This document shows positions 1 through 9,372 of a stretch of 50,681 nucleotides of DNA, piece by piece. Within the stretch, counting starts at the first letter, position 1. The number at the start of each line of letters is the position of its first letter. Location: the NCBI GenBank assembly GCA_964640655.1, contig CAZXFT010000022.1, positions 1 through 50,681 of the forward strand. Direction: 5' to 3'. A program made the position numbers and the translations under genes. Under the pieces are notes generated by a model. The model was not told where the DNA came from. It ran no database searches and saw nothing but the letters and a program-made list of their open reading frames with translations. This DNA is from BJGO01 sp964640655. GTDB taxonomy: Bacteria > Bacteroidota > Bacteroidia > Chitinophagales > UBA10324.

Positions 1-916
1 CCGAGAATAATTTAGAGGTGTTAATGTCATAACTGAGTCCCAATGAAAAATCTTGATAATCAAAGCGAGCTACAGCAATTGCCGCATCTCCCCAACGATA
101 CCAGCTACCCAGGTAAAAGGCATATTTATCCTTTTTGTCTTTGTCAAGTTTTATTCTTAAAAAAGTACCGGTATTGATTTCACGATGTGGTCCCTGAAAC
201 GACACATAGGCTCTTGGGGAAAGTTGATACTTGGAATTAATTGTATAGGTAGCGGAGAAGGTACTTACATATTTTCTGGCTAATACAGAAGCATCATAAT
301 TAGTGAATGTCATCCTGGGATTATTAATATGGTGTACTGCCTGGCCTAAACTCAAACTAAATTTATCGTTCGGTATGAAATTATAGTCGGCACCCAGGCC
401 AAAATCGAAAGTAGCATAATTGGTTGTAGCGAATTTTTCGTTCAAAGCTCCCCCGGTCCATTCATTATCAAAACGCATTCTGGTTACATCAAAGAATGAA
501 TTCAAGACATTCACATTGGCTCCAATTCCTAAAAAATTAGTATGATAACGATCTAATCCGAAAGTGTAAGCCATGTTTATCCCAACATTATTTGTTGTGT
601 AGTTGGCATCTCCGGCCTTATCGGAGAATGCATGAATACCAATACCCAATAAATCTTTGCTGGCTCCTTTCATTTCTCGGTTTATTTCGGCAGAGCCTGC
701 AAATGTTACAAAAGGAGTCGTTACTGATTTCCATTGTGAGCGATAAGCCAATCCCAGTCGATAGTCAGCATTAAAGAAACCAGTTTTGGCTGGATTTAGC
801 ATCCACGGTTGAGTATAGAACTGCGAGAAATGAATATCCTGTGCATAGGTATTACTCATCAAAAAGATGAATAATAGTGTTGTAATGCTTTTTAAGAATG
901 GTAATTGTGTTTTCAT
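1..916 (-). CDS. PorP/SprF family T9SS membrane protein (3' end off the window)
   Basis: Read from the reverse complement; about 305 codons are present and the frame runs open into the left edge, so the C-terminus is missing. The start is ATG at 916-914, giving MKTQLPFLKSITTLLFIFL, a signal peptide ending near SNTYAQ. The mature start DIHFSQFYTQPWMLNPAKTG is the family hallmark (IHFSQF followed by a LNPAxTG element). Downstream, alternating beta-strand segments such as LGIGANVNVLNSFFDVT fit an outer-membrane barrel. PorP/SprF proteins work with the T9SS and are typically encoded next to a large type B-sorted surface protein, often attaching it to the cell surface. That arrangement is seen here: the PKD giant ends 24 bases upstream, so the two are probably one operon. 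Confidence 0.92.
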   Translation of the reverse strand, partial: MKTQLPFLKSITTLLFIFLMSNTYAQDIHFSQFYTQPWMLNPAKTGFFNADYRLGLAYRSQWKSVTTPFVTFAGSAEINREMKGASKDLLGIGIHAFSDKAGDANYTTNNVGINMAYTFGLDRYHTNFLGIGANVNVLNSFFDVTRMRFDNEWTGGALNEKFATTNYATFDFGLGADYNFIPNDKFSLSLGQAVHHINNPRMTFTNYDASVLARKYVSTFSATYTINSKYQLSPRAYVSFQGPHREINTGTFLRIKLDKDKKDKYAFYLGSWYRWGDAAIAVARFDYQDFSLGLSYDINTSKLFS

Positions 917-940
917 GGTGATATATGGTGTTGGCATTAT

Positions 941-3900
941 TTATTTTACGAGAGTGATGTTACCTTGCATGAGTATTGGTTGTCCATTCGAGCAAATTGC
1001 TTTAAGGTGATAGACATATACCCCGGGGGTTACCGGTTTACCGTTATTTGTACCATCCCAACCGTTATTGAGGCTATTGCTTTCAAACATCACTTTGCCC
1101 CATCGGTCGTAAATGCGCAGGTATTCCACATTACGAAGACCTTTGCTACGTACGAAGAAAAGATCATTTTGTCCGTCTTCATTAGGGCTAAATGCATTTG
1201 GGATAAATACTACATCATCGTTACATCCTACTCGAATAACAATGGAGTCGCGGCGTTGGCAACCGAATTCATTGGTTACGGTTAAAGTGTATGTGGTAGT
1301 CTGTTGAGGAGTTGCCTGAGGATTAGGACAATCCGTGCAGCTTAATCCTGCAGGTGGTGTCCAGCTAAATGTGCTGCCATTTCCCTGACCGTTCAGTGGA
1401 ACTGTTTCGCCAGAAACTATAATAACATTTTCACCAGCATCAACTGTAGGCACATCGTGAACAATAACAACTACCTGCTGAACATCTTGGAAGCAAACTC
1501 CATCGGTACCAATAACTGTATAAGTAGTAGTAACTGTCGGTGATGCCAATGGGTTAGGAATGAAAGCATTATCCACTGTGTTTGATGGTAACCATTTATA
1601 TGTTACCGCACCACTTGCGGATAACTGCACTTGTGATCCACGGCACACTTCAGCACCGTTACCCACATCCATAGTGAATGGTTGAATGACTGTTATAACC
1701 ACTGAGTCTGAAGATGAACAGCCATTGGCATCAGTACCTGTAACGAAATAGGTATTCGTGATAGTTGGTTGTACAACCGGGTTAGAAATATTCGGATTAT
1801 TTAAGGTGTTATCGCTATGCCATAAGTATGTTATAGCACCTGTAGCTTGAAGATTAGCAGATAGTCCGTTACAAATGGATTGATCCGGACCAGCATCTAC
1901 AGGCGGTAATGAATTAACATTTACTACCATTTGATTAGTAGCCTGACAACCATTATTATCAGTAACTGTTACTGTGTAAACAGTTGTTACAGTTGGCGAT
2001 GCCAGAGGATCTGGTGAGTTGGCTGAAGAAAGATTATTTGCCGGCGACCAAGAATATGTATTGCCACCTGAAGCAGATAGTTGCGCCTGTTCACCGGAAC
2101 AGATAGTTACATCATTTCCAACCTGTGCCTGTGCTGCAGGATGAACACTGATGATGATGGTATCTAAAGCGGTACAACCTGTTGCACTGGTTCCGGTAAC
2201 TACATATGTAGTTTGTAATGATGGACTTGCCAGTGGATTTGCAATGTTGGCATTATTTAATGCTGTAACAGGTGTCCATTGATAAGTACTTGCACCGGTT
2301 GCAGTGAGTTGTGTAGGTACACCCGGACAAATTGTTTTATCAATGCCTGCATTAACAACAGGAAGGGGGTTAACCGTTAGTATCATGGCATCGCTAGCAG
2401 TACAACCATTTGAATTTGTTACAACTAAATTGTAAGTTGTTGTCACTGTAGGATTTGCAGTTACTATTGCATCGGATGTACTGCTAAGCGCAGTTGCAGG
2501 CATCCACTGATATGTCGAACCGCCTGTTCCTGTAATGGTTGTGCTGCCACCAATACAAATTGATTTATCGGGGCCGGCATTGGCTACAGGGTTTTGATAT
2601 ATATTAATTTGTTGTGTTGCTGATGCTGTACAACCGCTGCTTGCTGTTACAGTTACAGTAACTGTGTAGTTACCGCTATTGTTGTATGTATAACTAGGTG
2701 AAACTAAACTTGATGTATTTCCGCTACCTCCAGGATTACCGAAATTCCAGGCGTAAGTTGCAATAGGTGCTACAGAAGTTATGTTAGTATTAAAGTTAAT
2801 TGCTGTACCCGGACAAACGCCATTTGGTGCAACAATGCTAACAATTGGTGCAGCAGTAACAAAAATGGTATCGGTGAAAGTAAATACGCAATTGTATTGA
2901 TTAGTGACAGTTACACTCACAATATATTGCCCTTCATTTACAAAAGTGTGTGTAGGGTTTGCTAACGTTGAAGTGTTTTGTGAACCGCTTGTTGGGTCAG
3001 CAAAATTCCAAGAGTAAGAAGTAACAGGAACAGAAGAGGTCACATTGCTTGTGAACTGAACTGTTCCATTTTGGCACAGGTAATATTTATCGGCCGTGTA
3101 TGAAGCTGAGTAATTGATAATGTTTACCGGATTTAAAGGCATCGCATATGAGCATCCCGCGCCATTATTAAGTATTACTGATGGTTGATAATTACCCGGA
3201 GAATTATAGATATAACAAATAGTGTCAGCACCCGGTATTACAGTACCATTTCCAAAATTCCAAATGAAACTGATTGAATTCGTTTGTATAACTGAAAAAC
3301 AAACCGTTTGTGCATTACAGCCATTGACAGCATTAGAAACAACACTGGCAACAGCTCCGTTCACACTAATATAGTCTGTTTTAACGATTGTATCTGAACA
3401 ACCATTTCCGCTGGTTACGATAAGAGTTACTGTATAAGTGCCTGGTAGAGTGAAAATATGTGTTGGATTTTGAGCAGTAGAAGTTGCACCATTTCCGAAA
3501 TCCCACAAGTATGTTGTGTTACCAGCCAAACCTGTACTAGTAGAAGTGAAATTAACGGTAAAGGGAGGACAAGGTGCCTGTGTAGAATCAGCTATAAAGT
3601 CTGCCTTAGGACTTATGGCCTTGATATAATTTGTTTTTGTTAATGAATCTTTACAACCTTGATTATCTGTAACTATAAGTTGAACCGAGTAAGTACCAGT
3701 ATCGGAATATGTTACACATGGAGATAGTGAATTGCTAGTAATTCCATTTCCAAAGTTCCAGTTGAAAGTTGCAGGCATTGTTGCCTGAGAGCTATTGATA
3801 AAGCAAACAGGTGCACCTACACAAACAAAACTATCTACTGCAGCAAAGTTTGGTACGGGTTTTTGCGTAGTAATATAGTCCACTCCTGTGCTTACAGTAA

Positions 3901-6529
3901 CACACCCTATCTGATCTGTAACACTTAAACTAATGGTGTAAGTACCTGCCTGATTATAGACATGTGAAGCATTTAGAGTTGTAGCTGTATTAAATGCACC
4001 ACTCGCCGGATCGCCGAAGTCCCATTGATATGAAACCGGAAACGAAACAGAAGTTGAAGTAGCTGATCCAATAAATTGAGCTGTTACCGGAACACATACT
4101 GATACCGGTGTCATATTCCAGTTTATTGCTAATCCATAAACAGTAAGATAAAGATTTCGTCGTAAAGTGTCTCGACAACCGTTTACGTCTATAGCAATCA
4201 ATTCAACAGTATATTGTCCCGGAAGACCGATTGTTGTATTGACATTCATTGTACTCTGAGTAAGATATAGTTGATTTAATGAATTATAAATATTCCATTT
4301 CCAGGTGTTACCATCCTGAGATGTATTCATTAACTGTAAATTAAAAGGTGCGCATCCCGAAGTGTCAATTGCATAAAAATCGGCCTGAACATCTCTAACT
4401 TTAATAGTTTGTGTAACAGAATGTGTACAGCCTGTTTGAGCATTTGTAACTGTTAGTGTTGCTACATAATCACCAGTTGACGGAAAAGTACAATTAAGTG
4501 CAGACGAATTAGATGTTGAAGGTGTTGCACCCGGTATAGTCCAGGAATATGTATCTGCACCAATTGATGTTGAACCATTAAGTGTTGCAGCAAACTTGTT
4601 AATACAATTTTTAGTAACAACCATTTTCGCTACAGGAGCAAGAATGGTAATGTAATTTGGTTTGGTAAGTGTATCGCAACATCCAAACCTGCAACTAATT
4701 AGTGTAACATCAAATATACCTGTATCTGCATATGTATAAGTAGGGTTCTTAGCATTCGACATTAAATCGTATGGTGGCACTTGTATGAAGTCCCATTTCC
4801 ACCCATTCCATACAGTTGCGTTTTGTGTAAGATTGGTAAAAGATATGGGCTGCCCTACGCAAGCAACTAACGGACTTGCAGTAAAGTCAACTATTGGTTT
4901 GGTAAAGAAGCAAACGTAATTAGGTTTTACAACTGTCGCTGTGCATCCGAGAGCATTGGTAATTTTCAATGTTACAGTCATACATCCGGATTCGGTATAA
5001 GTTTGAGATGGATTCTGTTGGGTTGATTGAACGATTGTTAAGTTAGGAGGTCCCGGCAATCCTATGTTTCCAAAATTCCATTCCCACGCAACCGGATTAC
5101 CGCTACTTTGAGTACTATTAAATACAATATCTACTGGTATACAACCTGAGGTTGCCGATGCAGTGAAATCCGCAATTGGACAATCTATATTAACAAGAGC
5201 TGTTTTAACTAAAGTATCCTTACAACCCTCGTTGTTTGTTACAACCAGATATGCATCATAACTGCCGCAAGAGCTATAATTCACAACACCGGGATTTGCA
5301 GAGGTTGACCATGCAGGGGATCCTCCTGGAAAAGTCCACGCATAAGTGTTTCCTGTTCCTGTTGTTGTATTGGTATAAGTCACATTCAATGGTGGTTGAC
5401 ACGTTGAAACTATACCTGTTTCAGTAAATGAAGCTTGTGGCTTTGGTTTGATTACGATTGTAGTACACTTGGTTGCTGTACAATTACCCGGAAAAGTGAT
5501 GGTCATACAAAGATTGTATGAACCTGGTGAGTTAAAACTTACCATAGTTTCGCTACCACTTGATGCCAAGAGGCTTCCACCAGTGCAGGTCCAGTCTATA
5601 GAAGTTGCAAACTGGGCATTTGCTGCCTGAGCGTATGCCAGAAATGGCGCACAAGCGTTTGTTGAGTTAATGGTAAAGTTTGCGTTGTTAGCCGAGATAA
5701 CTACATAATTCAATTTTGTAATAGTGTCTTTACATCCATTTGCACCAGTAACAATTAAACGTGTCCAGTATGAACCGGGACTGTTATAGGTAACAGCTGG
5801 ATTTGCTACAGATGATGTTGCCGGACTTCCGCCTTGAAAAGACCACTCAAAAGTAAATGGTGTCGATGTGCCTGTAGGTGTGGCGGTGTAATTAACATTA
5901 AATGGAGTAGCACAACCTATAGGATTTGTAGATGTAAAATTAGAAACTGGAGTTTGAGATGGGCAAAATGCATTATTCACAGTTGTATCGTCCTGACAAC
6001 CTGATGAGTTGGTAATAATAAGTGTTACGTTTTTACAACCTTGTGTATTATAGGTGTGTGACGGATTGGCAACTGTGCTACCAAAACCATTTCCGAAGTC
6101 CCACTGATAACCTGAAATGGAACCAGTGCCCGTAATACTTGAAGAGCTGTTAAAACCAACAGTAGTTGGTAAACAACCGGCAGCATTATTTACTACAAAT
6201 GAAGCAACCGGATTACAAGCTATGGTAACCGTTTGAGTAATAGTGTTCGATTGTCCTGAGCCGTTAATTGCTTTTAACGAAACCGTATAACTTCCGCAGT
6301 TTGGATAAATCGTACTAGGATGCTGTTGACTAGAATTGATCCCGGCACTCAAACCGAAGTTCCACTCATAGGTTAAAGTTCCGCTACCTGTAGAGTTATT
6401 TACAAAACTTATAACAGCAGGTGCACAGTTTGGACTCGGGTAGTTAATAGTGAATGCAGCATTCACCTGACCATAACCGATATAGGTTAGAGCCAATAAA
6501 ACGACTAGTATTAGGTACTTTTTAAGCAT
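941..6529 (-). CDS. Giant PKD-repeat surface protein with T9SS type B sorting domain
   Basis: 1862 residues with a signal peptide (MLKKYLILVVLLALTYIGYG, cleavage near YGQ). Residues about 22-1320 hold roughly 15 PKD-type repeats, recognisable by a W-(N/D/T)-F-G core (YEWNFG, YQWDFG, FNWNFG, YLWDFG and others) and a closing GC-x-DT/T element. About 1320-1768 holds six shorter Ig/PKD-like repeats, most beginning with a xAGxDxxICxG pattern (AGPDKSICIG, AGIDKTICPG). The last about 95 residues (VVFIPNAFSPNEDGQNDLFF through YDRWGKVMF to GVYVYHLKA) are the gliding-motility-type CTD that directs export by the T9SS through the type B route. It is probably a cell-surface adhesin; ligand unknown. The following gene encodes a PorP/SprF protein, its likely surface partner. 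The start ATG at 6529 follows a 261-base divergent intergenic region. Confidence 0.93.
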   Translation of the reverse strand: MLKKYLILVVLLALTYIGYGQVNAAFTINYPSPNCAPAVISFVNNSTGSGTLTYEWNFGLSAGINSSQQHPSTIYPNCGSYTVSLKAINGSGQSNTITQTVTIACNPVASFVVNNAAGCLPTTVGFNSSSSITGTGSISGYQWDFGNGFGSTVANPSHTYNTQGCKNVTLIITNSSGCQDDTTVNNAFCPSQTPVSNFTSTNPIGCATPFNVNYTATPTGTSTPFTFEWSFQGGSPATSSVANPAVTYNSPGSYWTRLIVTGANGCKDTITKLNYVVISANNANFTINSTNACAPFLAYAQAANAQFATSIDWTCTGGSLLASSGSETMVSFNSPGSYNLCMTITFPGNCTATKCTTIVIKPKPQASFTETGIVSTCQPPLNVTYTNTTTGTGNTYAWTFPGGSPAWSTSANPGVVNYSSCGSYDAYLVVTNNEGCKDTLVKTALVNIDCPIADFTASATSGCIPVDIVFNSTQSSGNPVAWEWNFGNIGLPGPPNLTIVQSTQQNPSQTYTESGCMTVTLKITNALGCTATVVKPNYVCFFTKPIVDFTASPLVACVGQPISFTNLTQNATVWNGWKWDFIQVPPYDLMSNAKNPTYTYADTGIFDVTLISCRFGCCDTLTKPNYITILAPVAKMVVTKNCINKFAATLNGSTSIGADTYSWTIPGATPSTSNSSALNCTFPSTGDYVATLTVTNAQTGCTHSVTQTIKVRDVQADFYAIDTSGCAPFNLQLMNTSQDGNTWKWNIYNSLNQLYLTQSTMNVNTTIGLPGQYTVELIAIDVNGCRDTLRRNLYLTVYGLAINWNMTPVSVCVPVTAQFIGSATSTSVSFPVSYQWDFGDPASGAFNTATTLNASHVYNQAGTYTISLSVTDQIGCVTVSTGVDYITTQKPVPNFAAVDSFVCVGAPVCFINSSQATMPATFNWNFGNGITSNSLSPCVTYSDTGTYSVQLIVTDNQGCKDSLTKTNYIKAISPKADFIADSTQAPCPPFTVNFTSTSTGLAGNTTYLWDFGNGATSTAQNPTHIFTLPGTYTVTLIVTSGNGCSDTIVKTDYISVNGAVASVVSNAVNGCNAQTVCFSVIQTNSISFIWNFGNGTVIPGADTICYIYNSPGNYQPSVILNNGAGCSYAMPLNPVNIINYSASYTADKYYLCQNGTVQFTSNVTSSVPVTSYSWNFADPTSGSQNTSTLANPTHTFVNEGQYIVSVTVTNQYNCVFTFTDTIFVTAAPIVSIVAPNGVCPGTAINFNTNITSVAPIATYAWNFGNPGGSGNTSSLVSPSYTYNNSGNYTVTVTVTASSGCTASATQQINIYQNPVANAGPDKSICIGGSTTITGTGGSTYQWMPATALSSTSDAIVTANPTVTTTYNLVVTNSNGCTASDAMILTVNPLPVVNAGIDKTICPGVPTQLTATGASTYQWTPVTALNNANIANPLASPSLQTTYVVTGTSATGCTALDTIIISVHPAAQAQVGNDVTICSGEQAQLSASGGNTYSWSPANNLSSANSPDPLASPTVTTVYTVTVTDNNGCQATNQMVVNVNSLPPVDAGPDQSICNGLSANLQATGAITYLWHSDNTLNNPNISNPVVQPTITNTYFVTGTDANGCSSSDSVVITVIQPFTMDVGNGAEVCRGSQVQLSASGAVTYKWLPSNTVDNAFIPNPLASPTVTTTYTVIGTDGVCFQDVQQVVVIVHDVPTVDAGENVIIVSGETVPLNGQGNGSTFSWTPPAGLSCTDCPNPQATPQQTTTYTLTVTNEFGCQRRDSIVIRVGCNDDVVFIPNAFSPNEDGQNDLFFVRSKGLRNVEYLRIYDRWGKVMFESNSLNNGWDGTNNGKPVTPGVYVYHLKAICSNGQPILMQGNITLVK

Positions 6530-6587
6530 AATCTTTGAATGCCTTTTGGTGGTTTGTCGACTCTTTACAACATTTTATTAAAAAGGT

Positions 6588-6603
6588 TACCTATTTATAG
6601 GTA
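6588..6603. promoter_or_regulatory. Inverted repeat in divergent intergenic region
   Basis: TACCTATTTATAGGTA: seven-base arms around a TT centre, 58 bases upstream of the PKD-giant start. It could be an operator or a weak hairpin in the leader. No regulator can be assigned. Short AT-rich palindromes also arise by chance. Confidence 0.3.
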
Positions 6604-6632
6604 TATTATTGATGTCTAAAAACAGTTCAATT

Positions 6633-6648
6633 ATATACAGCTGTATAT
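6633..6648. promoter_or_regulatory. Perfect 16-base palindrome, candidate operator
   Basis: ATATACAGCTGTATAT is perfectly self-complementary and lies between the divergent PKD-giant and AsmA-like genes. It is flanked asymmetrically by CAGTT on the left (6622-6626) and AACTG on the right (6650-6654 region), which are themselves complementary. The symmetry and location suit a dimeric repressor site. This is inference; a palindrome of this length is expected about once in 50 kb by chance. Confidence 0.35.
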
Positions 6649-6790
6649 CAACTGATTATATTATAAATCAAGCTATGTTAACATTTTAAATTAGCTGAAT
6701 AATTATTATAACATGCCCTCGTTTAGTCGTTAATACTTTTAACTGCCGGTACATTCTGGCAACAATATTTTTACACAACAACTTCATTAA

Positions 6791-9352
6791 TTGCAACGAA
6801 GAATATTTAGCATTTTATTAAAAGTACTGGCTGCATTGGTAGCATTATTTTTAATTGCTGCGATTTGCCTTCAACTGATATTTAGCGATTCTGCCAAACA
6901 ATTTGTTGTGAAAACTATCAATGACCGAGCAGCAACTAAGATCCATGTTGGCGGAAGTATAGACTTTTCGGTACTCGGGCACTTCCCATTTGTCTCGGTT
7001 GACTTGAATAAGGTGCGCATAGAGGACACGTTTGGTTCAAAGACAGATCTTGTAGATGCTTCAAAGGTTTCAGTTCAAATCAATATATGGGATTTGATAA
7101 ACGGCACGAACACTATTAGCAAAGTTTTGGTTACTGATGGAAGGGCATTCATTAAGGTTGATAAAAGAGGCAATGCCAATTACTTTATTTTCAAAAAAAC
7201 AGATGGGACCACCGTTGAAAGTGTTCATATCAATAAAATAATCCTGAAAAAGGTTGAGGCTGATTATAATGATGAATTCAACAATCAACATTATCAGACA
7301 GTTCTTAAAGAAGCAACCTTGTCCGGTAATTTTTCAAATACTCAGTTTGACCTTAGCATGAGTGGTGATTTGTTCTTTCATCATTTATGGGTGAATGGTA
7401 CCGACTATGCTACCAATAAAGACATTCAGGTGAAGGGAGGGATTACCGTAAATACTGAAACAAGTACATACAAAATATTAAGTTCAAAAATCACTGTTAA
7501 CTCATCCGATTTTATTATCAATGGAACAGTTAAAGATAATAATGCACACCTATTCCTTGACTTATTTGTTTCCGGTGCAGAATCTGGATTAGCTGACATT
7601 GGTGCCATACTTCCCAATGATTATCATCGGTATTTAACCAATATTCAAACTAAAGGCAAATTGTCGTTTACAGGAACAATTAAGGGAAAACTTTCGAGAA
7701 AAGAAAATCCTGAAGTACTATTTATATTCAATGTAAATAATGCAACTGTAGCCCATGTAAACAGCAAGCAACAAATAGAGAAAGTCAATCTTCAGGCTAA
7801 GTTTTCTAACGGCTCCAAGAGAAGTTGGAGCGATTCATATATTAAAATTCAACAAGGAAGTGCTGAATTCGGAAAAGCACCGGTTCGCTTCGATTTGCAT
7901 ATGAGCAGATTTAAAAACCCTGTTCTGCAAATCAACCTGGATGGCACATTTAGGCTTGGAGTGCTTGCAGCTCTGTTAGACAATAATCAATTTGATAAGT
8001 TAGACGGTATAATTACTTTTCAGAATTTCAGATATAGAGGTGCGGCAATAGATGTAAACTCAAAAAGTGCCTTTACACAGTCTGAGGGTAAAATTATATT
8101 ACAAGATGTCCTTTATAAAAACAGTGTTTTAGAACTGAACTCATGCAATGGAGTTATAGAATTGAAGAATGATATAATTGGTGTGAGTCAACTCCGTGGT
8201 ATCTTGAATGGAACAACTATTAATGTTAATGGAGAAATGAATCATTTTATTCCGGTATTGATGCGCGTGTTGAACGATAAAAATTATCGGACTCCTAAAT
8301 CCTACTTCGTAAATATGAATATTGAAACCGGTGATATTAATAGTAATATCTTCTACCCTACTACAAATAGCAACACCATCTCTCCGGACAGCACGGCAAT
8401 TCTCGATAGATTGTTACGCTGTGCAGCAGGTACACTAAATATTAATGTGCAATCAGTTACTCATCAAAAGTTGTTTGCTTCTCAACTGGCAAGCAGTATC
8501 AACTTCAACAACGAAAAATTCTATTTCAACAATTTAAAACTAAACACACTCAAGGGTAGCATTACAGCTAATGGCAGCATAGACCTGAGCCAAGATCAAT
8601 TTGTGCATTTGGATGCCACAATGCAGGTGACAAGCATAGACATTAAAGATGTATTCACTGCATTCGAAAACTTTGATCAAAGTAGCCTAACTGATAAAAA
8701 CATCAACGGGATACTCACTTCATCACTTAGTCTGGAAGCATTATGGTATAAAGGTGTTTTCCAGGCAGATAAACTTCAGGTGCTTGCCGATGTCAGCATT
8801 TCAAAAGGTGAACTGATTGACTTTAAACCGATGTATGCCTTATCAAAGTATGTTAAAATTGATGAGTTGAAAGACATACGATTTACAAAGCTTACCAATC
8901 AAATTTCTATTCAAAATAAAACAGTATTTATTCCGACAACAGTAATTAATACCAACGCGCTAAATCTTGAGTTATCGGGTACTCATACTTTTGATAATTA
9001 TATTGATTACAACGTGAAGATTAATCTGCTTCAATTACTCAGTAATAAATTTAAAAATAGTAACACTTTTGACCCTGATGCAGCAGAGAAGGACCCATCA
9101 GGATTGCTAAACCTTTACCTTACACTTAAAGGTCCTGCAGATAATCCTGATATTAAGTATGATAAACGAAGTGTAAAAACTGTTATTAAGGAAAGCATGA
9201 AACAGGAACAGCAATCGTTTAAAGATGCCTTGAGAAAAGAATTCAATCAACAACAGCAATCCCAACAGAAAGAAATAATAAAAGACTGGGAACCTCCTCA
9301 AGAATATGAACTCATAGAATTTGAAGATGACAGCATTCCAAATCAGAATTGA
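6791..9352 (+). CDS. AsmA-like family protein
   Basis: 853 residues. One N-terminal membrane anchor (about residues 7-30, LKVLAALVALFLIAAICLQL) is followed by a long beta-rich periplasmic region. The opening after the anchor (ATKIHVGGSIDFSVLGHFPF followed by VSVDLNKVRIED) is the classic AsmA N-terminal pattern. Residues about 550-770 match the AsmA C-terminal type, with GSITANGSIDLSQDQFVHLD and IDYNVKINL. A Gln-rich charged tail (about 780-830) ends the protein. AsmA/TamB-like proteins span the periplasm and are linked to lipid transport or outer-membrane assembly. The start is TTG at 6791; a stop codon lies immediately upstream in frame at 6788-6790, and no later Met would keep the anchor. 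It heads a run with the kinase and TonB-C genes. Confidence 0.85.
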   Translation: MQRRIFSILLKVLAALVALFLIAAICLQLIFSDSAKQFVVKTINDRAATKIHVGGSIDFSVLGHFPFVSVDLNKVRIEDTFGSKTDLVDASKVSVQINIWDLINGTNTISKVLVTDGRAFIKVDKRGNANYFIFKKTDGTTVESVHINKIILKKVEADYNDEFNNQHYQTVLKEATLSGNFSNTQFDLSMSGDLFFHHLWVNGTDYATNKDIQVKGGITVNTETSTYKILSSKITVNSSDFIINGTVKDNNAHLFLDLFVSGAESGLADIGAILPNDYHRYLTNIQTKGKLSFTGTIKGKLSRKENPEVLFIFNVNNATVAHVNSKQQIEKVNLQAKFSNGSKRSWSDSYIKIQQGSAEFGKAPVRFDLHMSRFKNPVLQINLDGTFRLGVLAALLDNNQFDKLDGIITFQNFRYRGAAIDVNSKSAFTQSEGKIILQDVLYKNSVLELNSCNGVIELKNDIIGVSQLRGILNGTTINVNGEMNHFIPVLMRVLNDKNYRTPKSYFVNMNIETGDINSNIFYPTTNSNTISPDSTAILDRLLRCAAGTLNINVQSVTHQKLFASQLASSINFNNEKFYFNNLKLNTLKGSITANGSIDLSQDQFVHLDATMQVTSIDIKDVFTAFENFDQSSLTDKNINGILTSSLSLEALWYKGVFQADKLQVLADVSISKGELIDFKPMYALSKYVKIDELKDIRFTKLTNQISIQNKTVFIPTTVINTNALNLELSGTHTFDNYIDYNVKINLLQLLSNKFKNSNTFDPDAAEKDPSGLLNLYLTLKGPADNPDIKYDKRSVKTVIKESMKQEQQSFKDALRKEFNQQQQSQQKEIIKDWEPPQEYELIEFEDDSIPNQN

Positions 9353-9372
9353 TTACGTTTACTACTAATAAA

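Noticed and set aside
905..1285. A 126-codon plus-strand open frame across the PorP and PKD-giant junction.
   Set aside because: It covers the conserved type B sorting domain on the other strand and has no domain or start signal of its own.
941..6529. Periodic near-repeats suggesting a CRISPR array or DNA satellite.
   Set aside because: The periodicity (about 225-260 bases) matches PKD and related protein repeats in one uninterrupted frame; no short identical repeats with unique spacers are present.
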